This document shows positions 26,684-35,910 of a stretch of 64,000 bases of DNA, piece by piece. The translations under genes and the position numbers were made by a program. Source of the stretch: Paraburkholderia graminis C4D1M (lineage in GTDB: Bacteria; Pseudomonadota; Gammaproteobacteria; Burkholderiales; Burkholderiaceae); contig NZ_ABLD01000006.1 in NCBI RefSeq assembly GCF_000172415.1, positions 62,001 through 126,000 on the forward strand, given 5' to 3'. Within the stretch, counting starts at the first letter, position 1, and each line of letters starts with the position of its first letter. Under the pieces are notes generated by a model. That model searched no databases and was not told the DNA's origin. It saw only the letters and a list, made by a program, of their open reading frames with translations.

Positions 26684-26920
26684 AAGTTGTGGCGTGTTGA
26701 ATGTGCGTGCCGCGCAGGGGCACGTCGCCGTCTCCGCAATTAAGCGCTGACGAATGGCGAAGCCTAACAAAAAAATGCGCGCGGTCCAGAAACGAATAAT
26801 CAGGAACAATTGACCGATTACCGCTCGACAGCGCATGACAAAAAATAGGGCGGGTTGAAAATGATAGGTCTACAGAATACACGGCCTTTTTTACGCTGCT
26901 AAACTGTGCGCCGGAGCAGT

Positions 26921-26993
26921 TTTCTACCGCATCTCATGCGCGGCTTGCGCCCTATATTCCGCCTTCATCAAACGGCGGGATAGGCGGTAGAAA
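26921..26993. repeat. branched inverted-repeat structure upstream of the ftsH-like gene
   Basis: TTTCTACCGC (26921-26930) pairs perfectly with GCGGTAGAAA (26984-26993). The enclosed 53 bases can form a GCGC/GCGC hairpin (26938-26950) and a CCGCC/GGCGG hairpin (26959-26978), giving a three-way-junction shape on either strand. Confidence 0.5.
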
Positions 26994-27060
26994 CAGGCCT
27001 TTTCTGCGATTTGGAAGAAGCAGCCGCACGGCATACTGGCTCGTACGCGACTGGTAAAAG

Positions 27061-27137
27061 GGATGCATGGTTGGGCATCCTCTCTTCCGGGCAGGCGTGG
27101 CGTCGCGAAAGCCGATTCCTCTCCCAACCGCTCATCC
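27061..27137. repeat. imperfect 15-bp inverted repeat upstream of the ftsH-like gene
   Basis: GGATGCATGGTTGGG (27061-27075) and CCCAACCGCTCATCC (27123-27137) are complementary except for three positions, including a perfect GGTTGGG/CCCAACC core. It ends 52 bp before the ftsH-like start. Confidence 0.45.
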
Positions 27138-27189
27138 TCTGATTTGACATGTATTAGGGCTCGCTCGGGCCTGTTTTTGGAAGTGACTC

Positions 27190-29106
27190 ATGAAGCCGGG
27201 AAAGAACTCGCTTGAGAAAAGACGTGCGCGCAAAATCACCGTGGCGGCCGTGGCCGCGCTCATTGCATTCGTGCTCGCATTCAGTTTGTGGCATTACCAG
27301 CAGCGCTCGGCGCAGGTCGCGCCCGCGCTAACCGGCGTCGCGAGTCAGATGCGGCACGATACGTCCGCGTGGACGCGCGAGGAGAAAGACGCGTCGCAAA
27401 TGCTGCGCGACATTCACGACGCGAACGTTGCGGCAATCGGCGTGAGTCCGAGTGCGATTCTCGTGTCGAAGCGCGACGGTTCGAAGTACTTCGTGACCGA
27501 CCACAACGCGACGTTCTCGCATGCGCTGCTGCTTGGCGAACCTAAAACCGGCGACGCCGCTTCCTATCAGCTCGTATGGTTGCCCGACGCGGACATTCGC
27601 ACTGGCGGCTCGCGCTGGCTTCAGGTGTTCGACCAGACGCGCGACGTGATCAGCCTGCTTCTGCCGCTGCTGCTGATCGGCGGCATGGTGTGGTTCATGC
27701 GCCGCGAAATGCGCGGCGGCGCGTCGCTGTTGACGAAGGCGCCCACGCTGCGCTTCGACGACGTGATCGGCGCAAATGAAGCCAAGGCGGCGCTCGCGGA
27801 CATCCGCGGTTATCTGTCGAGCCCGAAGCAATTTACGTCGATGGGTGTGCGCGCGCCGTGCGGCATTCTGATGGTGGGCGGTCCAGGCGTCGGCAAGACG
27901 CGGCTTGCGCAGGCGCTGGCCGGCGAATGCGGCGCGAACTTCATCTCGATCACGGGCAGCTATTTCAGCGCGAAGTATTACGGCGTCGGCATCCAGAAGG
28001 TCAAGCACCTGTTCGAAATGGCGCGCAAGAATGCGCCGACGGTGATCTTCATCGACGAAGCCGACGGCCTCGCGAAGCGCACGGACACAGGCGGCGGCCC
28101 TGTCGAAGCCGAGAGCAACCGCATCATCAATCAGCTGCTCGCGGAAATGGATGGTTTCGCTTCGAACGAAGGCGTGATCATCGTCGCGGCTACGAACCAT
28201 CCCGACAATCTCGACGAGGCATTGCGCCGGCCTGGCCGTTTCGATCGCACGGTGCAGGTTCGCCTGCCGGATCGCGAAGATCGCGCGAAGATTTTCCGCT
28301 TCTATGCGGAGAAGCTGAAATCGAAAGCGGCGGACATCGACTACGATCAGCTCGCGCGTCTGACCACGGGTCTGTCACCCGCGACCGTCGCGATGGTCGT
28401 GAACCAGGCGGGGCTCGTCGCGCGCAAGGCCGGCGAGACGGAAATCGCGGCCAAGCATTTCATCGAGGCGATCAAGATTGCCCGTATCGGCGACGTGAGC
28501 GGCGCCGAGCGCGCGCTGACCGAAGACGAACGCACGCGCATCGCCGTGCACGAAGCGGGGCATGGTCTCGTGGCCGCGCTGCTCGGCACAGGCGTACTCG
28601 AAGAAGTCACGATTTTGCCGCGAGGCGGCGCGCTCGGCGTGGCGCTGATCACCAAGGCGCAGGACAAGCATCTGTACCGCGAGACCGAGATACGCAACGA
28701 GATCAAGGTGCTGCTCGGCGGGCGCAACGCGGAAATTCTCGCGTTCTCCGAGGCATCAAGCGGGGCGGCTTCCGATTTGCAGGAAGCGTCGCGCATCGGC
28801 CTCGACATGGTGTCCAAGTTCGGCTTTAACAGCGACGGCAATCTGTTCAGCCTCGCCGCGTTGCCTTCGCAATACGCGGGTCTTCAGATGAAGAGCGCGA
28901 TCGAGCAGGCGAACGTGCTGTTGAAGGAATTGAACGAGCAGTGCTATGGCCTGCTGCATGCGTACGAGCCGGTGCTGCGCGCTATCGCCGACGAACTTCT
29001 CGAGCACGAAACGGTGCCTGGCGAGACGGTGTATCGGCTGATCAGGGAGCATAAAAGCACGCTGAAGATCGTGCACGAGCAGGAGCCTGAGCCGGAAGCC
29101 GCGTAA
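27190..29106 (+). CDS. FtsH-like membrane AAA+ zinc metalloprotease (divergent paralogue)
   Basis: 638 residues. Two N-terminal membrane segments (about 15-36 and 158-172) flank a periplasmic loop. The AAA module (about 190-430) has Walker A GGPGVGKT at 230-237, Walker B VIFIDEADGL, and NHPDNLDEALRRPGRFDR as second region of homology. The peptidase domain has HEAGH at 454-458 and the third zinc ligand region SSGAASDLQEASRI. This is the FtsH layout, but the pore loop reads YFSAKYYGVG where FtsH has a FVGVGA-type loop, and the cytoplasmic tail is short. It is probably a second FtsH-type protease with its own substrates. The ATG follows TTGGAAG, a modest site. Confidence 0.88.
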   Translation: MKPGKNSLEKRRARKITVAAVAALIAFVLAFSLWHYQQRSAQVAPALTGVASQMRHDTSAWTREEKDASQMLRDIHDANVAAIGVSPSAILVSKRDGSKYFVTDHNATFSHALLLGEPKTGDAASYQLVWLPDADIRTGGSRWLQVFDQTRDVISLLLPLLLIGGMVWFMRREMRGGASLLTKAPTLRFDDVIGANEAKAALADIRGYLSSPKQFTSMGVRAPCGILMVGGPGVGKTRLAQALAGECGANFISITGSYFSAKYYGVGIQKVKHLFEMARKNAPTVIFIDEADGLAKRTDTGGGPVEAESNRIINQLLAEMDGFASNEGVIIVAATNHPDNLDEALRRPGRFDRTVQVRLPDREDRAKIFRFYAEKLKSKAADIDYDQLARLTTGLSPATVAMVVNQAGLVARKAGETEIAAKHFIEAIKIARIGDVSGAERALTEDERTRIAVHEAGHGLVAALLGTGVLEEVTILPRGGALGVALITKAQDKHLYRETEIRNEIKVLLGGRNAEILAFSEASSGAASDLQEASRIGLDMVSKFGFNSDGNLFSLAALPSQYAGLQMKSAIEQANVLLKELNEQCYGLLHAYEPVLRAIADELLEHETVPGETVYRLIREHKSTLKIVHEQEPEPEAA

Positions 29107-29132
29107 AAGGTGGATAAGCCGACGCCACCGCC

Positions 29133-29390
29133 CTATGCGAAGTCGGATGGACCCGGCGGCGGAACGCCCGGAGGCGTGTCGGTTTCGCCCAAGGGATCGC
29201 GCTTCGCTTCGTCGTCATCCGATGGCGGTGTTTCGCCTTTTTCCGGCAGCGGCTGATCAAGCCCGGGTTCGACCGGCGTCGGGATTGCATCGCCAATAGG
29301 CTTCGAGACCTCGGTGGGTGGACCGCCGGGGTCTTTTGTGTCGTCTGGCTTCTGGTCGTGCTCGTTCGGGCTATCGGGCTGAGTGGCCAC
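29133..29390 (-). CDS. small Pro/Asp-rich hypothetical protein
   Basis: 85 residues from a GTG start preceded by CTGGAG with a 7-base gap; a longer reading from an upstream ATG adds a Cys-rich stretch that looks non-coding. The protein is hydrophilic and disordered in character (DQKPDDTKDPGGPPTEVSKP, EKGETPPSDDDEAKRDPLGE, GVPPPGPSDFA), with no membrane segment or known domain. It converges on the FtsH-like gene with a 26-bp gap and lies 75 bp downstream of the acyltransferase gene on the same strand. Function unknown. Confidence 0.6.
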   Translation of the reverse strand: MATQPDSPNEHDQKPDDTKDPGGPPTEVSKPIGDAIPTPVEPGLDQPLPEKGETPPSDDDEAKRDPLGETDTPPGVPPPGPSDFA

Positions 29391-29465
29391 GGCGCATCTC
29401 CAGTTGATTGCAGTCATGACAGGCATGCAGCAAGGCGTGTGCCGCCGGGTCGACTTCAAGCAACC

Positions 29466-30638
29466 TCAAGCGACCTCCGAAGCCGCATCATCGTCTGTCA
29501 GCACGCGCGCGCCGCGCTTATCCTGCTGCGGCGCTGCAGACTTCGCGTTATCCACCGAAACCCCCCGCGTCTTCAATCGAAGAATCGGCTCCTCGATCAG
29601 CCGCCATGACAGCAGCGCGAGCCCGAGCGAGATGCCGAACGACGCCGCAATTCCCAGCGTATGCGCCCACAACGGCACCGCACCGCCGAACAACGCCTGC
29701 GCGCGATGGTTGCGGGTCAGGTCGGGAATCAGGTTGTGATACAGATAGAAGCCGTAGCTGATCCGCCCGAGCCCCGCGAGCCAGCGCGCTTCCAGCAGAC
29801 CCACGACGACCGCATTGCGGCAGCATGCAATCGAACACACGAGCGCCGCGATGCATACCCCGTACACGGCATTGACGACGGTGAACAGCAGCGGATCGTG
29901 CAACTCGCTCCACACCGGCTCGCTCGCGCAAAAGCCCACGAGACAAACGCTCAACGCAAACAGCGTGGCGCCGTGGCCGAGCCACGCACGCACACCGCCT
30001 GCGTCGCCGGCGACCATCAGGCCGCCCATTCCGCCGAGCGCCAATAGCCAGAAGTTGCTCAACGGATGCGTGTAGATCGTGATCTCCTGCCAATGCCCGG
30101 CGCGCATCGCGAAGAGCGCAACGAGTCCCGTCGCCGCGATCACCATGCACGCGACGAAATGGCGGCGCGCGGCAAGCAGCAACAGCAGCGGCGCGACGAC
30201 GAGATAGAACTGCTCCTCGATCGCGAGACTCCACAAATGCGAGTAGCGCCCTGGCCAGTAATGCAGCACTGAGCCGATCCAGAAGTTCGACAGATAAGGG
30301 AAATGAAACGGCATGCCGCTCGCCAGTTCCGGACTCGCGATGCCGAAGAGCATCAGCACGCACATCACGGTCAGCATCAGGTAATAAATCGGGAAGATGC
30401 GCAACGTGCGGCGAAACAGAAAACGCTTCAGCTCCACGACGAACCCGCTGCCGTTTTCTTCGATGCGAAGCCGTTGTGCCGAGAGAATGCCGATAATCAG
30501 AAAGCCGCTCAGTGCAAAGAAGATCCATACGCCGAGATGGCCTATTTCGCCGATGTCGCCGAATAGCCGGTGCTGAAGAAAGACCATTAGGACTGCAATG
30601 GCGCGCAGTCCGTCGAAGCCGGCGATTCTTTTGTTCAT
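29466..30638 (-). CDS. acyltransferase family 3 (OafA/YrhL-type) membrane protein
   Basis: 390 residues from MNKRIAGFDGLRAIAVLMVFLQHRLF, the canonical opening of acyltransferase 3 proteins with the conserved FDGLRA and the membrane His. About ten membrane spans follow, with SLAIEEQFYLVVAPLLLLL as the family's central motif (E-E-Q-F-Y) and GRISYGFYLYHNLI near the C-terminus. These enzymes O-acylate surface carbohydrates or secondary metabolites. It is divergent from the OpgC-like gene, which is of a related membrane family. The longer open frame upstream covers non-coding sequence including an orphan terminator. Confidence 0.88.
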   Translation of the reverse strand: MNKRIAGFDGLRAIAVLMVFLQHRLFGDIGEIGHLGVWIFFALSGFLIIGILSAQRLRIEENGSGFVVELKRFLFRRTLRIFPIYYLMLTVMCVLMLFGIASPELASGMPFHFPYLSNFWIGSVLHYWPGRYSHLWSLAIEEQFYLVVAPLLLLLAARRHFVACMVIAATGLVALFAMRAGHWQEITIYTHPLSNFWLLALGGMGGLMVAGDAGGVRAWLGHGATLFALSVCLVGFCASEPVWSELHDPLLFTVVNAVYGVCIAALVCSIACCRNAVVVGLLEARWLAGLGRISYGFYLYHNLIPDLTRNHRAQALFGGAVPLWAHTLGIAASFGISLGLALLSWRLIEEPILRLKTRGVSVDNAKSAAPQQDKRGARVLTDDDAASEVA

Positions 30639-30830
30639 GTGAGTGTCTTCCAATGCGAAGGCGGTGCGCGTGCGCGAACCGTTCAGGTCGGTAATGGAAG
30701 GACCGGTGCCGCGTGAATGACCGGGCACGTCTGTCCGGTCCACATGAGTGGCCGCCGTGCGGAGCATCGTTCGAGCGGGACGCGCGAACTCCGACGGTCG
30801 TGCATGAAACCATCCTACGATGAAAAAAAG

Positions 30831-30869
30831 CGAAAAAAATCGCACACCGCAATGTGCGGATTTTTTTCG
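30831..30869. terminator. bidirectional Rho-independent terminator with no obvious gene
   Basis: CGAAAAAAATCGCACA, loop CCGCAA, TGTGCGGATTTTTTTCG: 16 base pairs with one bulged G, flanked by seven A and seven T. It sits between two divergent genes, so neither annotated coding sequence reads into it from upstream. Confidence 0.75.
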
Positions 30870-30951
30870 GCGGCAATTACCGGTGCATTCGCAAATAGCT
30901 GTGAAAGCCGTAAAACTTGCCGCGCATCGAATGCGCTTTCCATCGCGAATT

Positions 30952-30996
30952 CTGAATTGCGTGAATCGCCGTAATCGCGCCAATCGCCTGAATCAC
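30952..30996. repeat. imperfect 9-bp tandem array, five units
   Basis: CTGAATTGC, GTGAATCGC, CGTAATCGC, GCCAATCGC, CTGAATCAC follow one another with the AATCGC core exactly every 9 bases, 150 bp before the OpgC-like start. Confidence 0.6.
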
Positions 30997-31146
30997 AATT
31001 ACCGCTTGCCGACAGCGCGATTTCAGATTGCCACTGCGCCACTGCAAACAGGAGGCTGCCTGTCAGCGTGCATGAACTCATCGCACGACGCCGCCCCAAA
31101 CGTTATATCGTGCTGTGTTGCTGGATAACCTTGCTGCGAGAACCGA

Positions 31147-32178
31147 ATGGACATTCGCCGCGGACGCTCCGTCGAAGTCGACTTCTTTCGCGGGGTCGTG
31201 CTGATCGTCATCGTGCTCGATCACATGCCGGGCAGCACGCTTTCGCATTTGATGCTGCATGCGTACGCGTTGTGCGATTCGGCGGAAGTGTTCGTGTTTC
31301 TCGGCGGCTATGCGTCGGCGGCGGCTTATACGGCGGTGCTCGCCACGCGCGGCGAGAAGGCCGCTAATCTGCGCTTCGTGCTGCGCTGCTGGGAAATCTA
31401 CCGCGCCTATCTGTTGACGGCGCTGCTCACGCTGCTTTCGGGCGCGGTGCTCGCGTTCCTCAATCTGAATCACGCGATGATCGACCTTACCGGCTGGTCG
31501 CCTTTCGCCGCGAGGCCGCTGCATCAGGCGCTTGAAATCGCGGTGTTGCGCCGGCAGCCGTATCTGTCGAGCGTGCTGCCGATGTACGTGTTTTACGCGC
31601 TGCTGGTGCCGGCCATGGTGCCGCTGGCCATGCGCTCGCGCGTGGCGGCGCTGGCCCTGAGCGCCGCCGTATGGTGGCTCGCGCGGCCGCTTGCGGCGCT
31701 TCTAAGCATTGACGACATCGCCGACTGGGCTTTTAATCCGTTTGCGTGGCAACTGATGTTCGTGCTCGGCATCGTGTGCCGGCTCGCGCCGGTCAGCGAG
31801 CGCTTTCATGCAGGCAAGGCCGCTCGCTGGTTGACGTGGGCGGCCGTCGCCGCCGTGCTCGCGTTTGCCGCGGTTAAACTTTTCGTGCTGACGCAGCCTT
31901 TGCCCGGCACCCTTAAACAGAATCTTTCCGTGGACCGCGTGATCAATTTCATCGTCATAGCATGGCTTGCCGCGCGACTCGTGCGCTTGGGCAGCATCGC
32001 GCGGCTTGCGGAGCGCCTGCCTGCTGTCGTTACCGTGGGGCGCACGGGGCTCGTGTGTTTTGTCGGCGGCACGCTCGTGTCCCTGATCGTCGATACGGCG
32101 ACGCCTCACATGTTTCATGGCTTTCGCGGCGTGCTGATCGGGCTGGCCGGCGAGTCGTCGCGATCGGCGCACTGCTGA
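31147..32178 (+). CDS. opgC: OpgC-family membrane acyltransferase, C-terminus probably frameshifted
   Basis: 343 residues as read. It begins MDIRRGRSVEVDFFRGVVLIVIVLDHMPGS and contains AEVFVFLGGYASAAAYTAVL, both typical of OpgC, the membrane protein that succinylates osmoregulated periplasmic glucans. About ten hydrophobic spans are visible. After GVLIGLAGE the frame runs SSRSAHC to a stop at 32178. In the other frame the DNA reads VVAIGALLILARGWHGWKG... to a stop at 32246, which looks like the natural last membrane span and tail. One missing base near 32153 would explain it. The restored stop is 2 bp before the next gene's ATG. Either a real mutation or a sequence error is possible. Confidence 0.85.
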   Translation: MDIRRGRSVEVDFFRGVVLIVIVLDHMPGSTLSHLMLHAYALCDSAEVFVFLGGYASAAAYTAVLATRGEKAANLRFVLRCWEIYRAYLLTALLTLLSGAVLAFLNLNHAMIDLTGWSPFAARPLHQALEIAVLRRQPYLSSVLPMYVFYALLVPAMVPLAMRSRVAALALSAAVWWLARPLAALLSIDDIADWAFNPFAWQLMFVLGIVCRLAPVSERFHAGKAARWLTWAAVAAVLAFAAVKLFVLTQPLPGTLKQNLSVDRVINFIVIAWLAARLVRLGSIARLAERLPAVVTVGRTGLVCFVGGTLVSLIVDTATPHMFHGFRGVLIGLAGESSRSAHC

Positions 32179-32248
32179 TTCTTGCGCGCGGCTGGCACGG
32201 ATGGAAAGGGCAGCAACTGCGCGCGGCAGCGAGCGGGGCGCGTTGAGG

Positions 32249-33946
32249 ATGAGGGCGCGCTCGCGCCGCACGGCTGTTCCGCGAGCTTCGCGGCTGCGCG
32301 CAATAGCAATCTCGGTCGCAATCGCGGCCACGCTTGCCGGCGTGCTGCCCGGACCCGGCTCGCGTACGGTGCTCGCCGCGCAAAAGGAGGCGCCGCTTTC
32401 GATGCGTTGCGCCGAATTCGCGGGCGCCGTCTTGCCTTCGGAACTCATCGCATTGCCGACTGCGGGCGCGCAGATCGAGAGCGCGTCGATGGTCGGCGCG
32501 ACCGCGCCGGGCAATCAGCAGGGCGGCGAATACTGCCGCATCACCGGGCGCATCAAGGCGGCGAAGCCGACCACGCCCGACATCCGCTTCGACCTGAATC
32601 TGCCGCGCCACTGGAACGGCCGCGCGCTGCAAGTGGGCGGCGGCGGCTATAACGGCGTGGTGGTGAGCGGCGTCGGCGTGATGCCGTTTTCACCGGATCG
32701 CGCGCCGCTTGCGCAAGGCTATGCGACGTTCGGCGACGATTCCGGGCATGTGGGCGATTCGTCGTTGGCGGTGTTCGGTCTCGTCGACGAAGCCGTGACG
32801 AACTTCGGCTACGCGCATCTGAAGAAGACACACGACGCCGCGCTTGCGTTGATCGCGCGCGCTTATGGGCGGCCGCCGCAGCGCATGTATTTCGCCGGCG
32901 GCTCGACGGGCGGCCGCGAAGGCTACACGGTGATGCAGCGCTTTCCCGACGACTACGACGGCGTGATCGCCAATTCGCCGGCACTCAATTTTTCCGGCGT
33001 GCGGCTCATCGGCGTGAAGGTCGGCCAGGCCGAATATGCGACGCCGGGCGGCTTCATTCCACCGCTGCTGCTGGATCATGTGTATCGACGAACGCTTGCG
33101 GTTTGCGACCGGCTCGACGGCGCCGCCGACGGCATCGTGAGCGACGTCGCCGCATGCCGGGAGCATGAAGCGGAGATCGTCGATTCGTTGCGTTGCGCGG
33201 GGCACACATTCTCACGCGACGAATGCGTCACCGAGCCGCAACTCGCTACGTTGATGGTGCTGCGCGATGGTTTGTCGCTGCCGTACAAGCTCGCCTGGAA
33301 TGTCGGCGGCTATCGCGGTTACAACGTTTTTCAGGGCACGTATTTCGCGGGTTCACTGGGCCTCGGGCACCAGGCCGAACGGCTCGCGACGCCGAGATTC
33401 TTCGCCAACGGTTACCTGTTTGCGCAGGGCGACGGCTATGTGCGTTACTTCGTTGCACACGACGCGGACTTCGACTCGCTGAAGTTCGATCCGCTACGTC
33501 CGGGCAAATATCGCGCGCAATTGGTCGCGCTGTCGCAGACCATCGGCGCAATGAACACGGATCTCGCGCGCTACATTGCGCGCGGCGGCAAGCTCATCAC
33601 GCTGCAAGGTCTCGCGGACGAAGTCATCAGCCCGAATCAGACGATTGCCTACCGTCAGGCGCTCGTCGATCGTTACGGTGTGGACGAGGTCAACCGTTTC
33701 ATGCGTCTGTACATGGTGCCGGGTTTTCAGCATGGCAGCGGCGCGTTCGTGCCGTCGGTGGATCTGCTTGGCGCGCTCGATAGCTGGGTCACGCGCGGCG
33801 CGTCGCCGGAAACGCTGATCGCCACCGATATCGCCGCCGCGACCAATGGACGCTCGCGACCGTTGTGCCGCTATCCGACGTTTCCGCGTTACGCGGGCAA
33901 GGGCAATGTGAATCTCGCGAGCAGCTTCGTATGCGCGGAGCCGTGA
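32249..33946 (+). CDS. tannase/feruloyl esterase-family secreted hydrolase
   Basis: 565 residues from the ATG at 32249. An Arg-rich N-terminus and a hydrophobic stretch (LRAIAISVAIAATLAGVLPG) indicate export. The alpha/beta-hydrolase core has the nucleophile motif FAGGSTGGREGYTVMQRFPDDYDGVIANSPA, an acid residue in LQGLADEVISPNQT, and the His in YMVPGFQHGSGAF, the family's GxSxGG/D/H triad. It includes the family's Cys pairs (AVCDRLDGAADGIV, SLRCAGHTFSRDECVTEPQ). It probably hydrolyses aromatic esters such as feruloyl or galloyl esters in the periplasm. It starts 2 bp after the stop of the repaired OpgC-like frame, so the two were likely coupled. Confidence 0.9.
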   Translation: MRARSRRTAVPRASRLRAIAISVAIAATLAGVLPGPGSRTVLAAQKEAPLSMRCAEFAGAVLPSELIALPTAGAQIESASMVGATAPGNQQGGEYCRITGRIKAAKPTTPDIRFDLNLPRHWNGRALQVGGGGYNGVVVSGVGVMPFSPDRAPLAQGYATFGDDSGHVGDSSLAVFGLVDEAVTNFGYAHLKKTHDAALALIARAYGRPPQRMYFAGGSTGGREGYTVMQRFPDDYDGVIANSPALNFSGVRLIGVKVGQAEYATPGGFIPPLLLDHVYRRTLAVCDRLDGAADGIVSDVAACREHEAEIVDSLRCAGHTFSRDECVTEPQLATLMVLRDGLSLPYKLAWNVGGYRGYNVFQGTYFAGSLGLGHQAERLATPRFFANGYLFAQGDGYVRYFVAHDADFDSLKFDPLRPGKYRAQLVALSQTIGAMNTDLARYIARGGKLITLQGLADEVISPNQTIAYRQALVDRYGVDEVNRFMRLYMVPGFQHGSGAFVPSVDLLGALDSWVTRGASPETLIATDIAAATNGRSRPLCRYPTFPRYAGKGNVNLASSFVCAEP

Positions 33947-34173
33947 CGGCGAGCCGTAAAGCGAAGCGCGACTTCTTTACATTGGAGCCGTTGCAAAATC
34001 CACCATCGACGCTGGAGCATTGCAAGCGCTCGGATTGCGGGTGAAAAAACAAATGGACGGCGATGCCGTCAAGCGGCGCCGCCGTCCATCTTTCCACGCG
34101 CTCTTAAATCAGGGCCTCGAATTCAATCAACCGCTTGAGGCTCGAGCGCCGACTTCCCTCAGGCTTCCCTCAA

Positions 34174-34581
34174 TTACTGCCCGTTCTGCATCGTACCGCT
34201 CGTGCCGCTGCGCGTACCGTTGCTCATGCTGCCGCTATTCGAACGGTTCGTGGTCGCGCTGTTCGGCGATGCGCCGGTGCCCGTGCCCATGCCGCCGCCG
34301 GTGCCGGTCACGCCCGGCGAGCCATAGCCGGAATCGCCGGGGTGCTTCATCGTGCCGGGGCCGACGCCTGGCGCCGCGGTGCCGCCCGCGCCGCCCGTCG
34401 TGCCGCCGCCGGCGCCCACGCCGTTACCGCCGCCCGAGCCGCCCGCACCCGCTGCCGCACCACCGCCGCCCATGCCGCCGCTACCGCCGGCACCGGCACC
34501 GCCGCCCGCTTGTGCAAAGGCTCCGCCCGAGAGTGCCATTACGAGCGCTGAAGCAAAAATCGTTTTGGTAAAGCGTTTCAT
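34174..34581 (-). CDS. secreted glycine-rich protein
   Basis: 135 residues. The signal peptide MKRFTKTIFASALVMALSGGAFAQ is followed by about 60 residues of Gly/Ala runs (GGGAGAGGSGGMGGGG, GGNGVGAGGG), then a Thr/Ser/Asn/Gly-rich tail ending TSGTMQNGQ. No domain is recognised. Proteins of this kind are common in Burkholderiaceae and may be periplasmic or surface structural proteins. Gly codons are almost all GGC, so repeat-driven length changes are possible. The ATG follows a GGAGATGAACC-like site on the minus strand. Confidence 0.75.
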   Translation of the reverse strand: MKRFTKTIFASALVMALSGGAFAQAGGGAGAGGSGGMGGGGAAAGAGGSGGGNGVGAGGGTTGGAGGTAAPGVGPGTMKHPGDSGYGSPGVTGTGGGMGTGTGASPNSATTNRSNSGSMSNGTRSGTSGTMQNGQ

Positions 34582-34983
34582 GGTTCATCTCCATAGAGTC
34601 GATTGATGTCACGCGAGCGCCTTGCACTCACATGAACAAACTGCCGCAAGCACTGTGCCTTGGATGCCGGCGCGACGCGCACGGGCGCAGCAGCACGGCT
34701 GAAATCGAGCACGCGGCGTTCCCGGGACGGTGGCGGCGGGAGTCTGCTGGGCGAGCGGGAACGGTGCGGGAGACGACGCGCGTCGCGCGGATATCGTTAT
34801 GGAAACCGAACTATCTTGCGCTGCAGCGAAACGGCTCGGCGATGAGTTCGGCCGCGCGCGACTTCCCGTAGACTTCGATCCGTTGCGCTGCAGGCTTTCG
34901 CAGTTTCCATTACATTGCGGGTGCGGCCGCGCTTGCGCGTCATTTCATCCACTTAAACAACGGTGTCTGCCATCGTCGAATCC
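34582..34983. other. 402-bp intergenic region, no gene seen
   Basis: Divergent gap between the Gly-rich gene and the ABC ATPase gene. Short open frames here have arginine-rich, non-conserved translations and no ribosome sites. It should hold two promoters, but none stands out. Confidence 0.5.

Positions 34984-35906
<923 letters not shown>

Positions 35907-35910
<4 letters not shown>

Larger units (their letters stand above)
26684..27189. other. 506-bp divergent intergenic region
   Basis: Relatively A/T-rich gap between the orphan ABC ATPase (minus) and the FtsH-like gene (plus). It holds promoters for both directions, two large inverted-repeat structures (26921-26993, 27061-27137) and TTGACA at 27144-27149 without a convincing -10. 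No credible gene was seen. Confidence 0.6.
30639..31146. other. 508-bp divergent intergenic region with orphan terminator and 9-bp array
   Basis: Lies between the acyltransferase (minus) and OpgC-like (plus) starts. Contains a strong terminator-like hairpin with A and T runs (30831-30869) and a 45-bp array of 9-bp units (30952-30996). No protein gene is credible; a small RNA or leader is possible. Confidence 0.55.

Noticed and set aside
30639..30983. 115-residue N-terminal extension of the acyltransferase
   Set aside because: It runs through the orphan terminator and is not family-like; the canonical FDGLRA start is at 30638.
34632..34871. Open frame of 79 codons before the ABC exporter
   Set aside because: Arg/Ser-rich composition, no ribosome site and no recognisable features; more likely chance in high-GC DNA.
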